DNA from: Roseivirga ehrenbergii
Lineage (GTDB): Bacteria; Bacteroidota; Bacteroidia; Cytophagales; Cyclobacteriaceae
DNA: 64,000 nt
Assembly: GCF_001593005.1 (NCBI RefSeq)
Contig: NZ_LQZQ01000045.1
Coordinates: 806,001-870,000 of the forward strand
Reading direction: 5' to 3'
Shown: positions 16,512 through 28,399 of the stretch, piece after piece
Layout of the letters: each line of letters starts with the position of its first letter
How positions within the stretch are numbered: the stretch's first letter is position 1
Program-made: the position numbers and the translations under genes
Notes under the pieces: model-generated
Database searches by the model: none
The model's input: only the letters and a program-made list of their open reading frames with translations
Told to the model about the DNA's origin: nothing

Positions 16512-19500
16512 ATGCAAATATTCATGAGTATCCCCACTAAGAAAACTACAAGTTTTATTACCCTTATAAGCCTATTTGTTATCGTATTAGGCGTGGCCGT
16601 AATTGTGGGGTGGATATTCGATATTGAAATATTAAAGAGCATAATACCAAGCTACACTACAATGAAATTCAATACCGCATTAGGTATGGTCTTATCTGGT
16701 TTTGCTCTGTATTTAATGGTTAGAGGAAAGACAAGAGTACACTCAATCCTTTCCAACATTTTTGCTTTATCTGTATTTGTTATTGGAGGACTAACCCTTC
16801 TTGAATGGCTTTTCGACCTTGATTTTGGTATTGATCAACTATTAGTGAGGGACTTAGACTCCATAGCTAGCAATCACCCTGTTCTTGGCAGAATGTCACA
16901 ATTGTCTGCCACTTGTTTTGTTCTTTTAAGCACTAGTTTTTTTCTTATCCAACGGAAAAACACAACGGCAAAAATCCTCGGTCAAATCTTATTAGACATT
17001 ATTGCCCTGCTTTCATTCATAGCTATCATGAGCTATTTGTACAATGTACAAACATTCAACAGACTTTCCTTCCTTACATCAACCGCCCTGCACACCGCTT
17101 GGAGTTTTTTAGTTTTATCTACTGCCTCTTCTTTAAAAAACCCTTCATTGGGAATAATTGGTCTTTTCTCTGGAAAGAAATTAGGAAATAAGATGGCCAT
17201 TACGCTTTTTTCACAATTGACCATCATCATTCTGGCTCTAACCTACATACGTCTTCAAAGCTATAGAAGTCAAGCAATTACCGAAGATTTAGGAATATTA
17301 ATATTTGCACTTGCCTTTATTCTCACAAGTCTTTTTTTAATATGGAGGACATCGCAAATGCTGAACCGCCTAGAAGCAAATAAATATGAGACGGAAAACA
17401 ACTTACTAAAAGTAAGTTCATTCTTGAATGCTACCCCCGACCCTATTGTCATTATAAATGAAAACGGGCTTATTCAAGTAGTGAATGATCAAACAGAAAC
17501 GGTTTTTGGCTACACAAAAGAAGAACTAATCAATCAACCTGTTGAAATACTCTTGCCAGAACGATTTCAAGGAGGTCATATGAACCATCGGAAAGATTTT
17601 ATTAAAACCCCAAAGGCTAGAAGTATGGGGTCTGGCATGAGTTTGTTTGCACAGAAAAAAGACGGCTCAGAAATACCCGTGGAGATATCGCTAAACCCTG
17701 TAAAGGTGCAACATAGGGTCTGGGTTTCTGCTGCTATCCGCGATATATCGGAACGAAAGAAAGAAGAAATCCAGATCAATAGATTAGCGAGCATTATAAA
17801 AACCTCTGGTGATGCCATCATCAGTAAAAGCATTGACGGCACCATACTTACTTGGAACAAGGCCGCGGAAGCAACATTTGGATACTCTACCGATGAAATT
17901 GTAGGCCAGCATATTTCCATCCTTTTCCCTCTTGAACTGAAGGATGAAGAAGTCACTCTTATTGGTAAAATAAAAAAGGGTGAAACCATTGAAAATTATG
18001 AGACTGAGAGAATAAAAAAAGACGGGGGAAGAATTAAGGTATCTATTACACTCTCTCCTATTCAAGATCGTGAGGGAAATATTATAGGAGCTTCGAAAAT
18101 ATTAAGGGACATTACCGAGCATCATTTGCTCCAAGATGAGATAAAAAAGTCTCGTGAACAGTTCATGACTTTTTTCAATATGAGTCCAGTTGCCTCAAAC
18201 ATTGTCACTTTTCATGATGGTAAGATTTGGTACGTAAATAATGCATTTTATGAGTTGCTTCACTATGACGAAAGTATAATTGGTAAAACGGGCGATGAGA
18301 TTAATATAATGAACTCAAAAGACCTAGAGGAAATGAAAGCCCTATTGGAAAAAAATAACATGAGACATAAAGGGTTTGAGACAAGGCTTAATGATAAATA
18401 TGGTAGACCTAGAAACGTTATTATTTCCGTTGAGAAAGCTGAGATTGTTGGAAAAGAATACCTTATCTCCTCTATACTTGATATGACGGAACGAAATGCG
18501 GCTGAGGCAAAATTTAAAGAGATATCAAACCGCTTAAAACTAGCCACCAATAATTCATTAATAGGAATTTGGGACTATGATCTAGTTAACAACACTTTGA
18601 TATGGGATGATATTATGTTCAAAGTGTTTGGAGTAGAAAAAGATATGTTCTCTGCTGATTTAGACGCATGGGAAAGTGTCGTTCATCCAGACGATATAGA
18701 ACAAGCCAAAAGTGAAATGCAGATGGCAGTCAGAGGTGAAAAAGAATTTGATACTGAATTCCGTATTATCTGGCCGTCAGATAAATCCACTCACTTTATT
18801 CGAGCCAAAGGCCAAGTCTATTATGATGACTCAGGAAAACCCGTTCGAATGCTAGGTACTAATTGGGATGTTACGGCTCAAAAAATTGCCCAGCAGGCAA
18901 TTGAAAGAAGTAATCAACGAAACCAAATTTTCATAGAACAAGCTCCTAGCGCCATAGCTATGTTTGATAAAAACATGTGCTATATGGCTGCATCTAAGCA
19001 ATGGATTGAAGATTATAATATTACTGAAAACGAGATAATTGGAAAATCTCATTATCAAATATTTCCTGAGATTGGTGATGACTGGAAGAAAATACATCAA
19101 GAATGCCTACTTGGTGCAATAAACCAATGTGATGAAGCTTACTTCGAACGTGAAGACGGAAGCATACAATGGATCACTTGGGATATCCGCCCATGGTATA
19201 TTACCAAAGGCACCATTGGCGGCTTGATTATTTACACTGCGGATATTACGAACATAAAACAAAAAGAGGTAGAAAGAGGCAGAATTGAAGAGATCCTAGA
19301 CAAAACCAATGAAGTAGCTAGAATTGGAACATGGGAGGTAGACTTAGTTGCCAACACTGTTTCATGGAGTAGAATTACTAAGGAAATTCACGAAGTCCCT
19401 TCCGATTATGAACCAAACCTCACTACCGCAATTGACTTCTTTAAACCAGGAGAAAACCAAGAAAAAATACAAACCGCAGTTTCACAAGCTATAGAAAAAG

Positions 19501-20756
19501 GGATTCCTTACGATATAGAAGTAGAACTAATTACAGCTAAAGGAAACCCTATGTGGACTCGCGCTATTGGACAAGCCGAATTCAAAGAAGGGAAATGTAT
19601 AAGGCTGTATGGGGTTTTTCAAGACATTAATAAAATTAAAATTGCCGAAAGCACGCTAAACAAAGCTAACGAAGAACTAAAGGCCATATTTAATACCCAA
19701 TCTGTTTCAATTATTGGAACGGATTTAAAGGGAACTATTACGCATTTCAATAAAGGAGCAGAACAATTCCTGCAATATTCTGCAGAGGAAATGATAGGAA
19801 AACATACCCCTGCAATTATTCACATTGAAGATGAGATAGTGAAACGGGGTCAAGAGCTCACAGCTGAATTAGGACACGAAATATCGGGTTTCGATGTATT
19901 TGTTGAAATGGCAAAAAAAGGCCATACCGAAGCAAGAGAATGGACCTACAAACGAAAAAACGGCAGCACATATTCTGTCCTGCTTTCCGTAACTGCCATT
20001 ACTGAAAATGATAAAATCGTTGGTTTTTTAGGTGTCGGTGCCGATATCAGTAGAATAAAATCAATCCAAAAAGAATTAGCCAATAAGAATGAAGAATTAG
20101 AACAGTTTGCTTACGTAGCTGCTCATGATTTACAAGAACCACTTAGATCAATCTCAAGCTTTCTGTCATTACTGGAAAAAAAATATGAAAATCAGCTCGA
20201 TGACCAAGCAAAACAATTCATTCAATTTTCTGTTGACGGTGCTTTAAGGATGAAAAGACTAATTAATGATATTCTTAATTATTCTCGAACAGAAGCTATT
20301 AATAGTGAAGAAGTTAATCTAACCACACTAGTGCAGCAAATTACAGACTCATTTAAAAATAACAAAAAACATCAAGATGCTCAGTTCAAGCTACACCCCC
20401 TACCAACCGTAAAGGCTGATCTTACCACGATGACTCAGCTATTTACAAACCTTATTAGTAACGGGTTAAAATATCAACCTTTAGGCAATAACCCGGTAAT
20501 AGAAGTGGATGCCGAAGAAGACAATGATCATTGGGTTTTTAGTATTTCAGATAATGGGTTAGGTATTGACCCAGTTTATTATCAGAAAGTATTTGCCGTC
20601 TTTAAAAGGCTTCACTCTAATTCAGAATATTCTGGAACAGGTATTGGGTTAGCTACGTGTAAAAAAATAGTGAACAAATACGGTGGCGAAATATGGATTG
20701 AGCCGAATAAGGATGGAGGCTCAATTTTTAAATTTACTTTAAAAAAACAACAGTAA
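16512..20756 (+). CDS. Membrane-bound seven-PAS sensor histidine kinase
   Basis: 1414 residues. The first ~290 residues hold about eight predicted transmembrane helices. They are followed by roughly seven consecutive PAS/PAC domains (about 300 to 1180) with repeated FGYTKEEL/FGYSTDEI, KKDG and DITE/DISE motifs. The C-terminal kinase has the phosphoacceptor in AHDLQEPLR (His at about residue 1205), the phytochrome-like HisKA class, then the N box LFTNLISNGLKYQ, the G1 box SDNGLGID and the G2 box TGIGLATCKK. A single-domain response regulator follows after 33 bp and is the probable partner. The start could equally be the ATG four codons downstream (16524). No haem or flavin site is evident by eye, so the signal is unknown. 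Confidence 0.92.
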   Translation: MQIFMSIPTKKTTSFITLISLFVIVLGVAVIVGWIFDIEILKSIIPSYTTMKFNTALGMVLSGFALYLMVRGKTRVHSILSNIFALSVFVIGGLTLLEWLFDLDFGIDQLLVRDLDSIASNHPVLGRMSQLSATCFVLLSTSFFLIQRKNTTAKILGQILLDIIALLSFIAIMSYLYNVQTFNRLSFLTSTALHTAWSFLVLSTASSLKNPSLGIIGLFSGKKLGNKMAITLFSQLTIIILALTYIRLQSYRSQAITEDLGILIFALAFILTSLFLIWRTSQMLNRLEANKYETENNLLKVSSFLNATPDPIVIINENGLIQVVNDQTETVFGYTKEELINQPVEILLPERFQGGHMNHRKDFIKTPKARSMGSGMSLFAQKKDGSEIPVEISLNPVKVQHRVWVSAAIRDISERKKEEIQINRLASIIKTSGDAIISKSIDGTILTWNKAAEATFGYSTDEIVGQHISILFPLELKDEEVTLIGKIKKGETIENYETERIKKDGGRIKVSITLSPIQDREGNIIGASKILRDITEHHLLQDEIKKSREQFMTFFNMSPVASNIVTFHDGKIWYVNNAFYELLHYDESIIGKTGDEINIMNSKDLEEMKALLEKNNMRHKGFETRLNDKYGRPRNVIISVEKAEIVGKEYLISSILDMTERNAAEAKFKEISNRLKLATNNSLIGIWDYDLVNNTLIWDDIMFKVFGVEKDMFSADLDAWESVVHPDDIEQAKSEMQMAVRGEKEFDTEFRIIWPSDKSTHFIRAKGQVYYDDSGKPVRMLGTNWDVTAQKIAQQAIERSNQRNQIFIEQAPSAIAMFDKNMCYMAASKQWIEDYNITENEIIGKSHYQIFPEIGDDWKKIHQECLLGAINQCDEAYFEREDGSIQWITWDIRPWYITKGTIGGLIIYTADITNIKQKEVERGRIEEILDKTNEVARIGTWEVDLVANTVSWSRITKEIHEVPSDYEPNLTTAIDFFKPGENQEKIQTAVSQAIEKGIPYDIEVELITAKGNPMWTRAIGQAEFKEGKCIRLYGVFQDINKIKIAESTLNKANEELKAIFNTQSVSIIGTDLKGTITHFNKGAEQFLQYSAEEMIGKHTPAIIHIEDEIVKRGQELTAELGHEISGFDVFVEMAKKGHTEAREWTYKRKNGSTYSVLLSVTAITENDKIVGFLGVGADISRIKSIQKELANKNEELEQFAYVAAHDLQEPLRSISSFLSLLEKKYENQLDDQAKQFIQFSVDGALRMKRLINDILNYSRTEAINSEEVNLTTLVQQITDSFKNNKKHQDAQFKLHPLPTVKADLTTMTQLFTNLISNGLKYQPLGNNPVIEVDAEEDNDHWVFSISDNGLGIDPVYYQKVFAVFKRLHSNSEYSGTGIGLATCKKIVNKYGGEIWIEPNKDGGSIFKFTLKKQQ

Positions 20757-20789
20757 TTTTGTATTCTAGCAACATGAAAACCAGGTTAG

Positions 20790-21218
20790 ATGAAAAGCTT
20801 AAATATACTCTTAGTTGAAGACAATGAGTCTGACATCATATTAGTCAAGGAAGCACTCAAAGGTGTTGAAGTAGTGAAGTCTATTATAGATTTAAGGAAT
20901 GGAAAGGAAGCGGTAAGTTATTTAAAAAAACTTCCTCCCTACGAGAATGCTACCTTACCAGATCTAATTCTACTCGACATTAATATGCCCATAATGGATG
21001 GTTTAGAAGCTTTAGCGCAAATCAAAGTGGATGAAAAAATAAAGCACATTCCTGTGATCATACTCACCACTTCATCTAGAAAAGAGGATATTTTTAAGGC
21101 ATATTCTGAGCATTCCAACTCCTACATTATCAAGCCAAATGACTATACTGAACTTGAGAAAGTAGCGGAGGTCATTAGAGACTACTGGCAGAACACAGTA
21201 AAATTACCTAAGGACTAA
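20790..21218 (+). CDS. Single-domain response regulator (Rcp1-like CheY family)
   Basis: 142 residues, receiver domain only. The acidic pocket is in LLVEDNESD, phosphoacceptor Asp63 in LILLDINMPIMDG, the conserved Thr in VIILTTSS and the Lys in SYIIKPNDYTEL. The two-residue-longer beta4-alpha4 and the KPND motif are typical of the Rcp1 class that pairs with HDLQEPLR-type kinases. With no output domain it must act by protein contact or as a phosphate relay. It lies immediately downstream of the seven-PAS kinase in the same orientation, so they likely form an operon. Confidence 0.93.
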   Translation: MKSLNILLVEDNESDIILVKEALKGVEVVKSIIDLRNGKEAVSYLKKLPPYENATLPDLILLDINMPIMDGLEALAQIKVDEKIKHIPVIILTTSSRKEDIFKAYSEHSNSYIIKPNDYTELEKVAEVIRDYWQNTVKLPKD

Positions 21219-21398
21219 TATACAATTGCTAATAGATCTGATATCTTCTTAATAGGTTTCTGTGTCTCTAACCCCTTCTAGGTATAATTCATAACCCCTC
21301 TTTTATGGTAGTGATATACATCATTTTAAGCTCATATTTGACCACCCGTTACTACACAACATATTTGAAGCATTATAACTTAACCTAAACCTCAAGCC

Positions 21399-21896
21399 AT
21401 GTCATTAACCACAGACACAATCATAACCACGCCTAATAATCAAGCTGTTTCTATTCAAAACATACAAATTGGAGACACAATAGAAACCTTTAACTATTCC
21501 CCTCAAGACGGACTCTCCAAAGGTTCACCATTAAAAGTTGAATTCTCTAATGTGACGAGTAGCGCTCCAGTTTCTCAACATATAATCACCATTACACTCG
21601 AAAATAATACACGCCTTATAAGTTCTCCTGATCAGAAAATATTAACAGAGGGTGGTAAGCTAAAAAAGGCTAACGAAATAACCCTTTTAGATCTCTTATT
21701 TCTAGCCGATGGGTCAACTACTAAAATTGCTTCGATTTTTATAGAGCATTTTAAAGGAATAACTCATAATATCTCCACTTCACTTACCCCTACTACCTCT
21801 CTAACACATGGCAATCTATTCTCAGCCAACGGTATGGTTGTAGCCGACTATGTACTAAACATAGGAGAATCGGGTTATGGAGCCCCCCTTGGATGA
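21399..21896 (+). CDS. Small stand-alone Hint (Hedgehog/intein)-like protein, apparently lacking catalytic residues
   Basis: 165 residues with no signal peptide or flanking domain. The pattern fits a Hint fold: an opening block TIITTPNNQAVSIQNIQIGDT, a middle block TLENNTRLISSPDQKILTEG followed by KKANEI and a DGS strand, and the closing block NLFSANGMVVADYV, equivalent to the usual F-x-A-N-G-x-x-V-H-N end. The residues used for autoprocessing are absent: no Cys or Ser at the expected start, no T-x-x-H in block B (it reads SSPDQ), and no terminal His-Asn. If the assignment holds it is a catalytically dead, free-standing Hint domain. It may belong with the upstream kinase/regulator pair, but a 180-bp gap separates them. 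The function is unknown. Confidence 0.6.
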   Translation: MSLTTDTIITTPNNQAVSIQNIQIGDTIETFNYSPQDGLSKGSPLKVEFSNVTSSAPVSQHIITITLENNTRLISSPDQKILTEGGKLKKANEITLLDLLFLADGSTTKIASIFIEHFKGITHNISTSLTPTTSLTHGNLFSANGMVVADYVLNIGESGYGAPLG

Positions 21897-21980
21897 TATC
21901 CTGAGTAGTCAATAAGTACTGTATTGGTAATTCTAACCAATCCCTGTAATCAATGATTACTTTTTAATTTTCAAATCAAC

Positions 21981-21988
21981 TATTTTTG
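21981..21988 (+). promoter_or_regulatory. -7 box (TATTTTTG) of mnmA
   Basis: Full match to TAnnTTTG, 36 bp upstream of the mnmA ATG. Confidence 0.5.
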
Positions 21989-22024
21989 CAGAATTGGTGT
22001 TAGCCTAATTCAGAATTCAAATTA

Positions 22025-23227
22025 ATGGCGAAAAGAGTAGTTGTTGGCCTTTCGGGCGGTGTAGATTCAAGCGTTACAGCACATTTGTTGATAGAGCAAG
22101 GTTATGAGGTAATCGGCATGTTTATGCGCAATTGGGTAGACGATTCGGTGATTATTTCAGAAGAATGCCCTTGGGTAGAAGACAGTAATGATGCTTTGGC
22201 CGTAGCCGAAAAGCTCGGAATTCCTTTCCATGTAATCGATTTGAGTGAGCAATACAAAGAACGTATTGTAGATTATATGTTTGCTGAATACGAAAAAGGC
22301 CGCACTCCCAACCCAGACATTCTTTGCAACCGCGAAGTGAAATTCGACATTTTCTTAAAAGCTGCCATGAAGCTTAAGGCAGATTTTGTAGCTACTGGAC
22401 ATTACTGTCAAAAGGAAACCATTGTTGAAAATGGAAAAGAAATTCATCGCCTTTTAGCTGGCGCAGACACTAATAAAGATCAGTCGTATTTCTTATGTCA
22501 ACTCAACCAAGATCAATTGGCCAAGGCCCTCTTCCCTATCGGACATTTACAAAAACCCGAGGTGAGAGCTATTGCCAAAGAGGCAGACTTAATTACGGCC
22601 GACAAGAAAGATTCTCAAGGTCTTTGCTTTATTGGCAAGGTAAGATTACCTGATTTTCTGCAGCAGCAACTGGCTCCTAAAAAAGGTGAAATACGTGAAT
22701 TAGAAGCAGATGCGGTTAATTTCAGTTCCTTTCTTGAAAAAGATGTGTTTCATTTTGATACAAAACTAGAAGAACTCAAACACCACACTAAACCTTACGA
22801 ATACCAGCCAACAGACGGTAAAAAAATAGGCGAACACAATGGGGCTCATTATTTTACTATCGGTCAGCGCAAAGGTTTAGCTGTTGGCGGAACACCGGAG
22901 CCACTCTTTGTAATTCATAAAGACACCAAGCAAAATGTTATCTATACTGGTCAAGGAGAAAACCATCCTGGTTTATTAAGAAAGGGGTTATTCGTTCCAG
23001 CTAACGCAGTGCATTGGGTACGTCCAGACATGGCTTTGAAAACAGGTGAATCGAAAGTTTATGATGCCAGAATCAGATATAGACAGCCCTTAGAAAAGGC
23101 AGAGTTGTATATGGAGACTGATGGGCTTTATATCATTTTTGAAGAGTATCAGAAAGGAATTGCATCGGGTCAGTTTGTAGCTTGGTATGACAAGAATGAG
23201 TTAATAGGCTCTGGCGAGATTCAGTAG
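22025..23227 (+). CDS. mnmA: tRNA-specific 2-thiouridylase MnmA
   Basis: 400 residues, slightly longer than the ~370 usual. It catalyses 2-thiolation of wobble U34 in tRNAs for Lys, Glu and Gln, using ATP and a persulfide relay. The PP-loop is SGGVDSSV near the N-terminus; the catalytic Cys is in [12 protein letters not shown] and the persulfide Cys in [21 protein letters not shown] and RYRQP mark the central and C-terminal domains. It is a single-gene unit, convergent with gyrB and sharing a bidirectional terminator with it. Confidence 0.96.
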   Translation: MAKRVVVGLSGGVDSSVTAHLLIEQGYEVIGMFMRNWVDDSVIISEECPWVEDSNDALAVAEKLGIPFHVIDLSEQYKERIVDYMFAEYEKGRTPNPDILCNREVKFDIFLKAAMKLKADFVATGHYCQKETIVENGKEIHRLLAGADTNKDQSYFLCQLNQDQLAKALFPIGHLQKPEVRAIAKEADLITADKKDSQGLCFIGKVRLPDFLQQQLAPKKGEIRELEADAVNFSSFLEKDVFHFDTKLEELKHHTKPYEYQPTDGKKIGEHNGAHYFTIGQRKGLAVGGTPEPLFVIHKDTKQNVIYTGQGENHPGLLRKGLFVPANAVHWVRPDMALKTGESKVYDARIRYRQPLEKAELYMETDGLYIIFEEYQKGIASGQFVAWYDKNELIGSGEIQ

Positions 23228-23320
23228 TTTTATGTTAGATTTTAGATTTTAGACACTAGACATTAGATATTAAACGATAAGCACGAAACTGCTAAGAATT
23301 AAGGTATAATCGGCCAAAAT

Positions 23321-23354
23321 AAAACCCCATTCAACTTTCGTTCAATGGGGTTTT
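23321..23354. terminator. Bidirectional terminator between mnmA and gyrB
   Basis: AAAACCCCATT ... AATGGGGTTTT, an 11-bp perfect stem with a 12-nt loop, with A-tract on one side and T-tract on the other, between convergent genes. Confidence 0.8.
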
Positions 23355-23375
23355 GTATTTCTAGCTTAGGAAGCC

Positions 23376-25346
<1,971 letters not shown>

Positions 25347-25435
25347 TTAAAAAAGGAGGTTACGGTCGGTTTCAGAATTAAATCCAAAGGACAATAGACC
25401 GCCCTCATACAACGTACGAAGATACGTAAAATAAC

Positions 25436-25801
25436 TTAGAAATTGCCCACAGAAAGCATCACTAAAGTACAGGCTTCTTCACAAATTATACCTTGGGCTT
25501 CGGCCAGCTTTTTAAGTTCCTGATTTTCAGTTCCAGGATTGAAAATTATGCGTTTTGGCTTTAATGAAAGGATATAATCATACCACTCAATTTGGCGTTG
25601 TGGATTGATGTAAAGCGTAACGGTATCTACCTCTTCTATTTTAGGTTCATCACGAATATTCAAAATTGATTTACCCAAAACTTGCCCCTCGCTAATACCT
25701 ATAGGAATAAATTCATGACCGTGGTTTTTAAGCCTTTCCGCTGCCATGAATGCGTAATTGTTCGTTTTTGGGTTGCTTCCAATGATTACTGTTTTTTTCA
25801 C
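25436..25801 (-). CDS. CoA-binding (CoA_binding_2 / YccU-like) protein
   Basis: 121 residues, a single Rossmann-type domain. Recognisable are the N-terminal TVIIGSNPKTNNYAFMAAE loop, VDTVTLYINPQRQIEWYDYI and KRIIFNPGTENQELKKLA. The family binds CoA and related nucleotides; its physiological role is not settled. The gene lies just upstream of gyrB on the same strand, 104 bp away, and diverges from a thioredoxin-fold gene. Confidence 0.87.
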   Translation of the reverse strand: MKKTVIIGSNPKTNNYAFMAAERLKNHGHEFIPIGISEGQVLGKSILNIRDEPKIEEVDTVTLYINPQRQIEWYDYILSLKPKRIIFNPGTENQELKKLAEAQGIICEEACTLVMLSVGNF

Positions 25802-25838
25802 TTAACTATAATTAACGATTGACATGAAACTAAATGAA

Positions 25839-25846
25839 TAACTTTG
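25839..25846 (+). promoter_or_regulatory. -7 box (TAACTTTG) of thioredoxin-fold gene
   Basis: Full match to TAnnTTTG. The implied start site near 25853 leaves only about 4 nt before the GTG at 25857, which argues for initiation at the ATG at 25902. Confidence 0.55.
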
Positions 25847-25901
25847 CGATTGCAATGTGAGTATAGCATACTTGTTTAGGCTTCGAACATCCAAAAGATT
25901 T

Positions 25902-27110
25902 ATGAGAGTTCCATTAGTAGTAATATCAATATTTATTTCCTCCCTCACTTTCGCTAGTGATTCACTTTTGTTCAACGAAATTAAGAATGAAAAAGATTGG
26001 CAAAAGGTAGTTGAATTGGCGAAAGCGCAAAACAAACTTTTGTTTGTAGATGCTTATGCCGACTGGTGTGCATACTGTCATCAATTAGATGAAGAAGTAT
26101 ACACTAATAATCAGATAATCAAATACTTCAATGATAACTTCATTAACGTAAAATTTGATACGGAATCTGAATATGGTGCTCAATTAGCCAATATTTTTGG
26201 CGTGTCAAGCTTACCTACATTATTCTTTATTACCGAAGATCAAGAAATCTTTGACACGATTTTGGGTTTTGTTCCTGCTCCTGCTCTTATGGCCTATGGG
26301 CAAAGGGCTGTAGATGATTTCGCTCAACTTCCCATTCTAGAAAAGAAATATGACGACTTAATTGCTACCAATGAAGAAAAGCTTGATCTGATCAGAATTC
26401 TGGAAAATAAAGACTTTGAGCGTGCTGCCGAAGTAGCAAAAGACTACATCAGTCAATTGAAACTGGAAGACTTACTAGAGAATGTAGAAAACCTATGGTT
26501 GGTGTCTAGATTTGAAAACCACTTAAGTTCTGCCCCCTATCGCTACATGACAACCCATAAGAGTGAGATTATTGAAGCGCATGGTATAGACGAATATGAA
26601 GACTACTTTAAAACAATCTACAACGACAACCTTCAGCTTGCCATAAAATACGGTGATGAAAACCTGCTGTATCAGTTGATTCGCGAAGTATTGCCTGAAT
26701 TTCTTCCAGAAGTAGAAATTCCTGAAGCAGCCTTCATTACTAAAAAACTATACTTTGGGCAGCGTAGAAATTATCAAAAATATCAGTTTGAAGTAAACAG
26801 TTATATGAATAATCATGTGGCTGAAGATTCAAAAGTAGATTTTCTATTTAGTAATGGACTCGAAATTATCGAAGATCAAGAAGGTGTGGCTATGCTTCAG
26901 TTTGCGGCCAATTTACTTACCCAAGCCACGGCAATAAACCCTACTCACTTTGAAGCCGCTGCCCTATTGGGTTACGCTAAAGGTTTATTGGGTGATTATG
27001 ATGTAGCCATTGCGCAAATTGAAAAAGCCAAAACCATTGCTCAAAATGACGAACAAAGAGAAATGGCAGATAGCCTAATTCTTGCCGTACAGCAGATGAA
27101 GGGAAGTTAA
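25902..27110 (+). CDS. Secreted thioredoxin-fold protein with C-terminal helical repeats
   Basis: 402 residues from the ATG at 25902; an in-frame GTG at 25857 would add 15 residues ahead of the signal peptide and is less likely. The signal peptide is RVPLVVISIFISSLTFA. A thioredoxin domain (about 25-140) carries the active site W-C-A-Y-C and the cis-Pro in SSLPTLFF. The remaining ~260 residues are helical, with a TPR-like end (FEAAALLGYAKGLLGDYDVAIAQIEKA). It is probably a periplasmic disulfide reductase or isomerase of the thioredoxin_7 type. It stands alone as a plus-strand unit, divergent from the CoA-binding gene. Confidence 0.85.
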   Translation: MRVPLVVISIFISSLTFASDSLLFNEIKNEKDWQKVVELAKAQNKLLFVDAYADWCAYCHQLDEEVYTNNQIIKYFNDNFINVKFDTESEYGAQLANIFGVSSLPTLFFITEDQEIFDTILGFVPAPALMAYGQRAVDDFAQLPILEKKYDDLIATNEEKLDLIRILENKDFERAAEVAKDYISQLKLEDLLENVENLWLVSRFENHLSSAPYRYMTTHKSEIIEAHGIDEYEDYFKTIYNDNLQLAIKYGDENLLYQLIREVLPEFLPEVEIPEAAFITKKLYFGQRRNYQKYQFEVNSYMNNHVAEDSKVDFLFSNGLEIIEDQEGVAMLQFAANLLTQATAINPTHFEAAALLGYAKGLLGDYDVAIAQIEKAKTIAQNDEQREMADSLILAVQQMKGS

Positions 27111-27208
27111 GACCGGAATATTAAGAGGTTAAATTTGCCAAGTAATAGCTTTTTTTATCTAATAGAAAAACTCAAATTACTCCTAGTTATTAATTTTATC
27201 TGATTGAT

Positions 27209-27616
27209 ATGACCTTGGAAATTTGGGTTGCAATTGCAGGGGGAATACTAATCCCATTACTACTTTATCTTCTTTCACTTGAGAACAGAAGTAAAAAGAA
27301 ATATTTCTTGATGAAATTTCAAGAGAATAAAAGCAAAATTGAGAAGTTCATAAAGGATTTGGAACATCTCTTGAATGTAAATAATTCATTCCAATCAAAG
27401 GCATTCACTGATAGTGAGATAACCTATATTGAATGTTTAACATTAATGAAGTCAAGGTTTCATCTCGAGTACTCTGATGAACAATATAAGGCACTTCAGA
27501 AAAGACGACTGAAGAAATTGGAACTGAATGAGTACATAGAGAAACTCAAGGTGCAGGAAGATAATTTAAATATACTGCGAGTCGATTTAGACTACAAAAT
27601 GATGAAATACACATAA
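27209..27616 (+). CDS. Small membrane-anchored coiled-coil protein, unknown function
   Basis: 135 residues. One N-terminal transmembrane helix (about 4-24, VAIAGGILIPLLLYLLSL) is followed by a charged, Lys/Glu-rich helical region likely to form a coiled coil in the cytoplasm. No family recognised. It sits between a thioredoxin-fold gene and an Asp/Glu racemase-like gene on the same strand with gaps of about 98 and 62 bp. Its composition is somewhat more A+T- and Lys-rich than its neighbours. The reading frame is plausible but the gene is supported only by length, start context and the membrane segment. Confidence 0.6.
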   Translation: MTLEIWVAIAGGILIPLLLYLLSLENRSKKKYFLMKFQENKSKIEKFIKDLEHLLNVNNSFQSKAFTDSEITYIECLTLMKSRFHLEYSDEQYKALQKRRLKKLELNEYIEKLKVQEDNLNILRVDLDYKMMKYT

Positions 27617-27678
27617 ACACATGCTCCACAAATATCCATTCCGATAATCCTCTCCAAACGAAAATATTAAACTACAAA

Positions 27679-28377
27679 ATGAAAACAATAGGCTTAATCG
27701 GGGGAACCTCTTGGCATTCCACATTAGAGTATTACCGAGATATTAATCAGGCGGTAAACGAGCACTTTGAAGATAATACCAACCCACCTTTGGTGCTTTA
27801 CAATCTGAATCAATCTTTAATTCACCAATACCAACGAGAAGGAAACTGGGCAGCAATTGCTGATATGATTATTGATGCAGGCAAACGACTTCAACTCGCA
27901 GGGGCAGAAGCGCTTATGTGCTGCGCAAACACACCTCATAAAGTATTCGATACAGTAAACGAAATCCTAGAAGCCCCAATGCTGCATATTGCTGATGCCA
28001 CAGCTCAAGCCATCAAAAGAAAAGGCATTAACAAGGTCTGTTTTATTGGTACAAAGTTCACCATGGAAGCCGATTTTATTACGGGTAGAATTGGGCAGTC
28101 TGGTATTGAAGTACTCGTTCCTGAAATACCAGAAGTGATTGAAGAACTGCATCGGATTATCCAGAAAGAACTGACTTTTGGTCGGGTCGAGGAATCGTCT
28201 AAACAATATGTATTGAACACCATCAATAAAATGATTTCGCAGGGTGCTGAGGGTGTTATTCTAGGTTGTACAGAATTTCCCCTAATGATTTCTGAAAGTG
28301 ATCTAAACGTCCCTATTTTCAATACTACCCATATCCACTCTCAGGCCGCTGTAGATTTTATCTTAGGAAAAGATTGA
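27679..28377 (+). CDS. Aspartate/glutamate racemase family protein
   Basis: 232 residues, standard length. Cofactor-independent amino-acid racemase fold using two cysteines: Cys82 in MCCANTPHK and Cys197 in ILGCTEFPLM are both present, so it should be active. The N-terminal IGLIGGTSWHST substrate loop is typical of the YgeA/aspartate racemase branch. The likely substrate is aspartate or another small amino acid. It is followed by a cluster of palindromic repeats. Confidence 0.9.
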   Translation: MKTIGLIGGTSWHSTLEYYRDINQAVNEHFEDNTNPPLVLYNLNQSLIHQYQREGNWAAIADMIIDAGKRLQLAGAEALMCCANTPHKVFDTVNEILEAPMLHIADATAQAIKRKGINKVCFIGTKFTMEADFITGRIGQSGIEVLVPEIPEVIEELHRIIQKELTFGRVEESSKQYVLNTINKMISQGAEGVILGCTEFPLMISESDLNVPIFNTTHIHSQAAVDFILGKD

Positions 28378-28399
28378 TCATAGCTCTATTTAATTAGCC

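Noticed and set aside
25381-25431. Possible third TACGTA operator (CGTACG and GATACGTA) between gyrB and the CoA-binding gene
   Set aside because: The two halves are not in inverted register with a 4-bp spacer and no matching -7 spacing was found.
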